Shown here: positions 5,943-9,890 of the stretch, in pieces
Layout: each line of letters opens with the position of its first letter
Numbering within the stretch: the first letter of the stretch is position 1
Origin: Calditrichaeota bacterium AABM5.125.24
Lineage (GTDB): Bacteria > Electryoneota > AABM5-125-24 > Hatepunaeales > Hatepunaeaceae
DNA length: 9,890 nt
NCBI GenBank assembly: GCA_002127415.1
Contig: MWJR01000142.1
Location: 1 to 9,890 of the forward strand
Reading direction: 5' to 3'
Position numbers and translations under genes: made by a program
Notes under the pieces: generated by a model
The model's input: only the letters and a program-made list of their open reading frames with translations
The model's database searches: none
What the model was told of the DNA's origin: nothing

Positions 5943-6791
5943 ATGACACCATGGTTTAAGCGGTCACGCGAGCGGCTGACCACCACCAGCAAACGCAGCA
6001 TCCCCGACGGGGTGTGGGTCAAGTGCGACGCCTGCGGCGAGATACTCTACCGCAAGGAGCTGGACCGGCTGCTGAATGTATGCCCCAAGTGCCGCTATCA
6101 CTTCCGCGTGCCGTCGGATACCTACATTGAACTACTGTTGGATTCGGAAGGGAGAACCGAGCACGACACCGGGCTGCAGGCAGCCGACCCACTAAAATTC
6201 CGCGATACCATCAAATACCCCGAACGGGTGGCAAAGAATGTGCAGGCGTCCGGGATGTCCGATGCAGTGCGGTGCCTGACCGGTAATATCGATTCGCGTC
6301 ATGTCGAGCTCGCGGTGATGGACTTCTCCTTTATGGGGGGAAGTGTGGGCTCGGTCGTGGGCGAGAAGCTCTGCCGTGCCATAACCCGTGCCACCAAAGC
6401 GCCGTCGCCGCTGATAACCGTCGCCTGTTCCGGCGGTATGCGGATGCAGGAGGGGGTCTTCTCGCTGATGCAGATGGCAAAGGTTTCGGCTGTGCTGGCC
6501 AGGCTCTCCCGCGTCCCTCAGCCGTTCATCTCGGTGCTGACCAATCCCACCACCGGCGGGACCACAGCCTCGTTTGCGATGCTGGGCGATGTTTGTGTCG
6601 CCGAGCCACAAGCGCTTATCGGATTCGCCGGCCCTCGCGTCATCAAGCAGACCATCGGCCAGGACCTGCCGGAAGGCTTCCAGTCGGCGGAGTTCCTGCT
6701 GGAGCACGGCTTCCTTGATATGATCGTCGAACGGAGTGAGATGAAAAAGAACATCTCCACGCTGCTCGATCTGCTCTCACCGAATGAATAA
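5943..6791 (+). CDS. accD: Acetyl-CoA carboxylase carboxyltransferase, beta subunit
   Basis: With AccA, this subunit transfers the carboxyl group from carboxybiotin to acetyl-CoA to make malonyl-CoA, the first committed step of fatty acid synthesis. The 282-residue length is normal. An N-terminal zinc ribbon is clear (Cys28, Cys31, Cys47, Cys50). The crotonase-like carboxyltransferase domain follows, with S-G-G-M-R-M-Q-E-G (163-171), N-P-T-T-G-G-T-T-A-S-F-A-M-L-G-D (201-216), A-E-P-x-A-L-I-G-F-A-G-P-R-V-I (220-234) and L-P-E-G-F-Q-S-A-E-F-L (242-252). Position 166 is Met where most AccD proteins I recall have Ala, a small deviation. No accA or folC lies beside it; the likely co-transcribed partners are folP and rimI. 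I see no clear Shine-Dalgarno site. The stop codon falls in a heptamer tandem repeat. Confidence 0.97.
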   Translation: MTPWFKRSRERLTTTSKRSIPDGVWVKCDACGEILYRKELDRLLNVCPKCRYHFRVPSDTYIELLLDSEGRTEHDTGLQAADPLKFRDTIKYPERVAKNVQASGMSDAVRCLTGNIDSRHVELAVMDFSFMGGSVGSVVGEKLCRAITRATKAPSPLITVACSGGMRMQEGVFSLMQMAKVSAVLARLSRVPQPFISVLTNPTTGGTTASFAMLGDVCVAEPQALIGFAGPRVIKQTIGQDLPEGFQSAEFLLEHGFLDMIVERSEMKKNISTLLDLLSPNE

Positions 6792-6807
6792 TGAATAATG
6801 AATAATG
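6784..6807. repeat. Heptamer tandem repeat ATGAATA x3
   Basis: ATGAATA occurs three times in tandem (6784-6790, 6791-6797, 6798-6804), followed by ATG. The array covers the accD stop codon. With a 7-bp unit, successive copies put a stop in different frames, so readthrough past accD is unlikely. Confidence 0.8.
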
Positions 6808-6856
6808 GGGGGAGGTGTCCCTGAAAGGCTACATCTACGACATCTACGACACACAA

Positions 6857-7007
6857 GGACATAATGATGGGTTTCGTTTCACTTCACCCATCCTACTTTA
6901 CTACGACACACAAGTAAGTAGGGTGGGTGTAGCGCAGGCGAAACCCACCGGACATAATGATGGGTTTCGTTTCACTTCACCCATCCTACTTTACTACGAC
7001 ACACAAG
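6857..7007. repeat. Repeat B cluster: full copy plus 58-bp direct repeat
   Basis: An identical 58-bp stretch occurs at 6857-6914 and 6950-7007. The second copy forms the right half of a full repeat B (6918-6989), with outer arms as at 3334-3408. The first copy is an orphan right half. The 14-mer CTACGACACACAAG appears three times (6844-6857, 6901-6914, 6994-7007), and just upstream ACATCTACG is doubled (6831-6848). The pattern suggests tandem growth of the element by duplication with deletion of a left half. No credible gene lies in 6792-7177. Confidence 0.85.
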
Positions 7008-7042
7008 GGGGTTTAAGAAATGCCAAATCGATTCACCTTGAA

Positions 7043-7117
7043 GGAGGACGGGGCTCTGCACCCGTCCATCAATGGTGTTCGAGTATTCACATGGACAGGA
7101 ACGGAGACCTGTCCTCC
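7043..7117. repeat. Branched palindromic repeat
   Basis: GGAGGAC (7043-7049) can pair with GTCCTCC (7111-7117), enclosing two alternatives: GACGGG (7047-7052) with CCCGTC (7061-7066), and GGACAGG (7093-7099) with CCTGTCC (7108-7114). The element is another dispersed-looking hairpin type, different from repeat A and repeat B, and lies about 60 bp upstream of the tRNA. Confidence 0.55.
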
Positions 7118-7177
7118 TAAGCGAATGTGCACAATATTCCACCCCCATTAATAACTGATAACTGACGACTCCCATAG

Positions 7178-7264
7178 GGAGAGGTGGCCGAGCGGCTGAA
7201 GGCCCACGCCTGCTAAGCGTGTGCAGGAGCAATCCTGCCGTGGGTTCGAATCCCACCCTCTCCG
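7178..7264 (+). tRNA. tRNA-Ser (anticodon GCU)
   Basis: All arms fold. The acceptor stem is GGAGAGG (7178-7184) with CCTCTCC (7257-7263), all seven pairs Watson-Crick, with discriminator G at 7264. The anticodon stem is CACGC/GCGTG (7205-7209, 7217-7221) with loop CTGCTAA and anticodon GCT at 7212-7214. A long variable arm (about 7222-7239), the class II hallmark of serine tRNAs, is present. The T arm is GTGGG-TTCGAAT-CCCAC (7240-7256). It reads AGC and AGU codons. The CCA end is not encoded, so a CCA-adding enzyme is needed. Confidence 0.97.
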
Positions 7265-7569
7265 CTGCTGGGCAAGGAGATAAGCCCGATCATATGATCG
7301 GGCTTCCTCTTTATTATTATCCAAGCGGGAACATACTGCGGGAACTGTTGCGCTACGACCTTGAGCTTGACGTTGGCATCTTCCGGCATGTAGCCCTTCA
7401 CCTCGTGGAATTCAACCGTGCCATCCGGCATCATCACCTCGAAGTCCGGTTTGTAATAGGTCCGATCTGCCAGCTTCAGGTTGTGCCGCTCGAAGCTGAA
7501 GCTGTGAATCTCACCGGCGAGCTGGAGAGTTCGCAGGTGATCGGCGTAACGGCTTTCGAGATTGTTCAT
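7213..7569 (-). CDS. Small PD-(D/E)XK nuclease-like protein (DUF1064-like)
   Basis: This 118-residue frame has a convincing core of about 87 residues. It begins L-E-S-R-Y-A-D-H-L-R-T-L-Q-L-A-G-E-I (4-21), followed by Y-Y-K-P-D-F-E-V (38-45) and E-F-H-E-V-K-G-Y (53-60). Glu5, Asp42, Glu56 and Lys58 fit the E...PD...ExK pattern of restriction-endonuclease-like nucleases, and the layout resembles the DUF1064 proteins of phages and prophages, possibly Holliday-junction or DNA-processing nucleases. The ATG directly follows an in-frame TGA, so no upstream extension in this frame is possible; GAAGAG lies a few bases before it. After Arg88 the frame reads through the palindrome at 7282-7305 (residues 89-96) and then the antisense strand of the tRNA, ending at 7213. 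Its last 30 or so residues are therefore probably not family sequence. The gene may be a phage remnant beside a tRNA; no integrase is seen. Confidence 0.7.
   Translation of the reverse strand: MNNLESRYADHLRTLQLAGEIHSFSFERHNLKLADRTYYKPDFEVMMPDGTVEFHEVKGYMPEDANVKLKVVAQQFPQYVPAWIIIKRKPDHMIGLISLPSSGEGGIRTHGRIAPAHA
7282..7305. terminator. Perfect 24-bp palindrome, possible terminator of the tRNA
   Basis: Arms AAGCCCGATCAT (7282-7293) and ATGATCGGGCTT (7294-7305) are perfectly self-complementary. It lies 17 bp after the tRNA, followed by a T-rich stretch on the + strand (7308-7320), so a rho-independent terminator for the tRNA is likely. On the - strand it lies inside the nuclease reading frame and encodes K-P-D-H-M-I-G-L. 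Confidence 0.6.
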
Positions 7570-7909
7570 TCAGCTCTTCGTGTCCGTTTTGCCACCGACC
7601 CACTTCGACGGACAACAGCTGGCGGCAGGAGTCTATCTCATCTGGCTCTGAGCGAACCGCCACTCCCTGCACCAAAAGGCGGCACTGGTCCGTTAGAGCG
7701 GACATTAATTGCGGAAGTCCGGTGTGCCCCAACCTCTCCACTTTGATTTCGCGCAAAAAAAATTATATTCTGCAGACAGCCGCAACCCCGCTTCGACTCG
7801 GTGTTGCAGCGTGCTGTTACCCTGCTATGCTGAGACGTGCGGCTACCGCGGGAAAAATCACGCGAAGGAGAGAATGAGGGAATACGGTTGAAGAGGTCTA
7901 AATCGTAAA
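7570..7909. other. Gap without a supported gene
   Basis: These 340 bp separate the divergent nuclease and fusion genes. They contain short inverted repeats (GTCCGT 7582-7587 with ACGGAC 7608-7613; GTCCG 7688-7692 with CGGAC 7699-7703, and GTCCG again at 7717-7721). There is an A-run next to a TATAAT-like box readable on the - strand (7762-7767) but without a convincing -35. Short open frames exist on both strands, and none has a recognisable pattern or a good start. Confidence 0.5.
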
Positions 7910-9890
7910 GTGAAAACCGAAAACGGAAGGAAGGCTCGTGGCAGTCGGGACAACCGGAGGTCGCTTGGCCTGGTACAGGACCTTGAAGCGCACGTCAAGC
8001 CAGACTGGTGGCAACGCATCTTCAACGCCATCTATGTAAAAACTGACGGCGACGTGATTGACGACCAGCAGTTGACTGCGGCCGAAGTAACGTTGTTCGC
8101 TGACATCCTCAAGTTGAAATCGGAAGAAGCGGTGCTGGACCTCTGCTGCGGTCAGGGGCGACACACGCTGGAACTGGCGAGGCGGGGGTTCGGCTATCTG
8201 GAGGGGCTCGACAGGTCACATTACCTCATCCAACGCGCAAAGGTCAAGGCGCGCAAGGAAGGGCTGGCGGTGAAGTTCCGCGAGGGGGACGCCCGGCGTA
8301 TCCCCTATCCACCCGACCGCTTCGACGCGCTGATGATATTGGGTAACAGCTTTGGTTACTTCGACACCGTCGAGGACGACCTGCGGGTGTTGAAGGAGGT
8401 CTTCCGGGTGCTGAAGCCATGTGGGAGACTGCTGGTGGATGTCGCTGACGGAAGCTACCTGCGCCGCAACTTTCAACCCCGCTCCTGGGAATGGGTCGAC
8501 CGCAACCTCTTCGTCTGCCGGGAACGGTCGCTCTCACGCGACACCCAGCGGTTGATCTCGCGGGAGGTAGTGACGCATGTAGGCAAAGGGGTGGTGGCGG
8601 ACCAGTTTTACGCTGAAAGACTCTATACTGCTGAGGATTTGATCCGGATGCTCGAGTCCGCCGGCTTCAGCCAAATCGCCCATCACGGCGAGCTGGCTAC
8701 GGAGTCGCTGAGGAACCAAGACTTGGGTATGATGGCGCGGCGGCTCCTTATCAGCGCTGTGGCAAAGAAAGAGTGGACACCGGTGCGGCGGCCCAAGGCG
8801 GGGGTGCGCGCGGTGGCGGTGGTGATGGGTGACCCCCGCAAGTTGGATCCACTCAAGCCCCAAGCGCACTTCGACGAAGACGACCTCTACACAATCGACC
8901 AACTCAAGGACGGCATGCGTACATTGTCCGGTTATCATTTTCACTACCTGGACAACCATGACAGCCTGCTGCACGACCTGACCGCTATCAGGGGGAAGGT
9001 GAACTATGTCTTCAACCTCTGTGACGAGGGTTTCGGCAACAACGCGCTGCACGAACTGCATGTGCCGGCGCTACTGGAGATGCTGGGGCTGTCCTACACC
9101 GGCGCGGGACCGCAGTGTCTTGGCATCTGCTACGATAAATCGCTGACCCGCGGTTTGGCAAAGGAGATGGAGATTCCGGTACCGGAGGCTTTCCTCGTCA
9201 AACCGGAAGATTCCGTGCTGGAGCTGCCAGTCGGCTTCCCGGTCATCGTCAAACCCAACTTTGGCGATTCCAGCTTCGGCATCACCCAGCGGAGCGTAGC
9301 GGGGAACATCGAAGAGCTGGCAAACGCCGTAACCGAAATCCGTCAGCAGTTCGGCTACGAAAAACCGGTTCTGGTGGAGGAGTTCCTGACCGGCAAGGAT
9401 CTGACGGTAGGGATCATCGGTAACCCGCCTGAGTCGTACAGCGTGTTACCGATCGTCGAGGAGGACTATTCCAGCTTGCCGCCGGAGTTGCCCCGAATCT
9501 GCGGCTACGAAGCCAAGTGGCTGCCCGATTCCCCATACTGGAATCTGAAGTCGGTTCCGGTCGAGCTGCCAGAGGATGTGGAGAAGTTCATCGTGGCCTG
9601 CTGCGCTCGCCTGTTTGAGCGGCTGGAGTGCCGCGATTACTGCCGCTTTGATTGGCGATTGGATGAGGCCGGCAACCCGAAGCTGCTGGAGGTCAATCCC
9701 AATCCCGGCTGGTGCTGGGACGGACACCTTGCCAAAATGGCCAAGCTGGCCGGGATGTCCTACCGCGAAATGCTGACCGCCATCCTGGGCGCTGCCGAAA
9801 ACCGACTGGGGCTGCCACGACTCGACCAGTCCAGCCTCCTGAGCGGATTGAGTAACCAGACAGGCGTTCAGGTAACCGAGGTGCTGGGGA
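7910..9890 (+). CDS. Methyltransferase / D-Ala-D-Ala-ligase-like ATP-grasp fusion (right end cut off)
   Basis: One uninterrupted frame of 660 codons runs off the window. The likely start is GTG 7910: an in-frame TGA lies at 7889-7891, AGAGG lies 13 bases upstream, and no ATG exists before the first domain. Domain 1 (about 45-285) is a class I SAM-dependent methyltransferase: V-L-D-L-C-C-G-Q-G (75-83) binds SAM, Asp101 in G-L-D-R-S is the ribose ligand, G-D-A (126-128) is motif II, and F-D-A-L-M-I-L-G-N-S-F-G-Y-F follows from 138. Domain 2 (about 297-630) is an ATP-grasp ligase of the Ddl type: V-F-N-L-C-D-E-G (367-374), a D-K-x-L-T-R segment, V-I-V-K-P-N-F-G-D-S-S-F-G, V-E-E-F-L-T-G-K-D, R-F-D (579-581) and L-E-V-N-P-N-P-G (593-600). 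Asp581, Glu594 and Asn596 match the Mg ligands of DdlB in spacing. D-alanine-binding signatures are missing. A carboxyl-activating, ligating role with coupled methylation is inferred; the substrate is unknown. Confidence 0.9.
   Translation, partial: MKTENGRKARGSRDNRRSLGLVQDLEAHVKPDWWQRIFNAIYVKTDGDVIDDQQLTAAEVTLFADILKLKSEEAVLDLCCGQGRHTLELARRGFGYLEGLDRSHYLIQRAKVKARKEGLAVKFREGDARRIPYPPDRFDALMILGNSFGYFDTVEDDLRVLKEVFRVLKPCGRLLVDVADGSYLRRNFQPRSWEWVDRNLFVCRERSLSRDTQRLISREVVTHVGKGVVADQFYAERLYTAEDLIRMLESAGFSQIAHHGELATESLRNQDLGMMARRLLISAVAKKEWTPVRRPKAGVRAVAVVMGDPRKLDPLKPQAHFDEDDLYTIDQLKDGMRTLSGYHFHYLDNHDSLLHDLTAIRGKVNYVFNLCDEGFGNNALHELHVPALLEMLGLSYTGAGPQCLGICYDKSLTRGLAKEMEIPVPEAFLVKPEDSVLELPVGFPVIVKPNFGDSSFGITQRSVAGNIEELANAVTEIRQQFGYEKPVLVEEFLTGKDLTVGIIGNPPESYSVLPIVEEDYSSLPPELPRICGYEAKWLPDSPYWNLKSVPVELPEDVEKFIVACCARLFERLECRDYCRFDWRLDEAGNPKLLEVNPNPGWCWDGHLAKMAKLAGMSYREMLTAILGAAENRLGLPRLDQSSLLSGLSNQTGVQVTEVLG

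Noticed and set aside
6857..7007. CRISPR-like array
   Set aside because: There are only two long copies plus fragments, the repeat is 58 bp, the single spacer is itself part of repeat B, and no cas gene is near.
6815..7120. Open frame of 101 codons on the + strand after accD
   Set aside because: It consists almost wholly of repeat B and the branched repeat. The same peptide stretch appears twice because the DNA is duplicated, and no family pattern is visible.
7219..7746. Open frame of 175 codons on the + strand
   Set aside because: It starts inside the tRNA and runs opposite the nuclease, whose motifs (P-D-F, E-V-K-G) are convincing. This frame has no recognisable features.
7511..7756. Open frame of 81 codons on the - strand overlapping the nuclease start
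   Set aside because: It begins with TTG without a good ribosome-binding site, has no recognisable motif, and covers short inverted repeats. Its ending in another frame inside the nuclease suggests chance.
7762..7767. Perfect TATAAT on the - strand as promoter for the nuclease
   Set aside because: The sequence 17 bp upstream is GC-rich with no -35 likeness. The only TTG-type hexamer is about 12 bp away, too close for a usual promoter.
7709..7891. Open frame of 60 codons directly before the fusion gene, in the same frame
   Set aside because: It ends in a TGA 18 bp before the GTG and its residues look like no methyltransferase N-terminus. I considered it as a broken extension, but nothing supports that.

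Overview
The window is about 9.9 kb of mostly GC-rich bacterial chromosome. Signal peptides, a predicted outer-membrane beta-barrel protein and folP, rimI and accD homologues point to a Gram-negative-type (diderm) bacterium. A secreted family best known to me from Bacteroidota-like genomes, weak Shine-Dalgarno sites, and gaps crowded with short palindromic repeats suggest an uncultured lineage near the FCB group. That placement is inference and has low confidence.

Layout on the + strand: a repeat-bearing AT-rich leader (1-209); a secreted protein with a class I amidotransferase-like fold, often mislabelled 'asparagine synthetase B' (210-1490); a membrane protein of unknown function with a G-E-D-L-T-D-N-K motif (1649-2515); the nucleoid-associated protein YbaB (2671-3000), framed by two inverted copies of one 60-bp palindromic repeat; a 465-bp gap full of repeats with one candidate promoter; a predicted outer-membrane beta-barrel protein (3466-4284); then a housekeeping cluster of folP (4555-5451), rimI (5448-5900, overlapping folP by 4 bp) and accD (5943-6791). 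These three serve folate synthesis, ribosomal protein acetylation and fatty acid synthesis. They share a probable transcript rather than a pathway.

After accD come 386 bp of repeats and then tRNA-Ser(GCU) (7178-7264). A small PD-(D/E)XK-type nuclease of phage-like character lies on the - strand (7213-7569). Its reading frame runs through a perfect palindrome and ends inside the antisense strand of the tRNA. The last 2 kb (7910 to the window end, open at the right) encode one long fusion protein: an N-terminal SAM-dependent methyltransferase joined to a D-Ala-D-Ala-ligase-like ATP-grasp domain. The ligase part keeps the Mg/ATP residues but lacks the usual D-alanine-binding signatures, so its substrate is probably not D-alanine.

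Nearly every gap between genes holds at least one hairpin-forming repeat. I count at least seven distinct types, several present in two copies in this window and some overlapping stop codons or ribosome-binding positions. The repeats and the methyltransferase/ATP-grasp fusion are the two most unusual aspects of the window.
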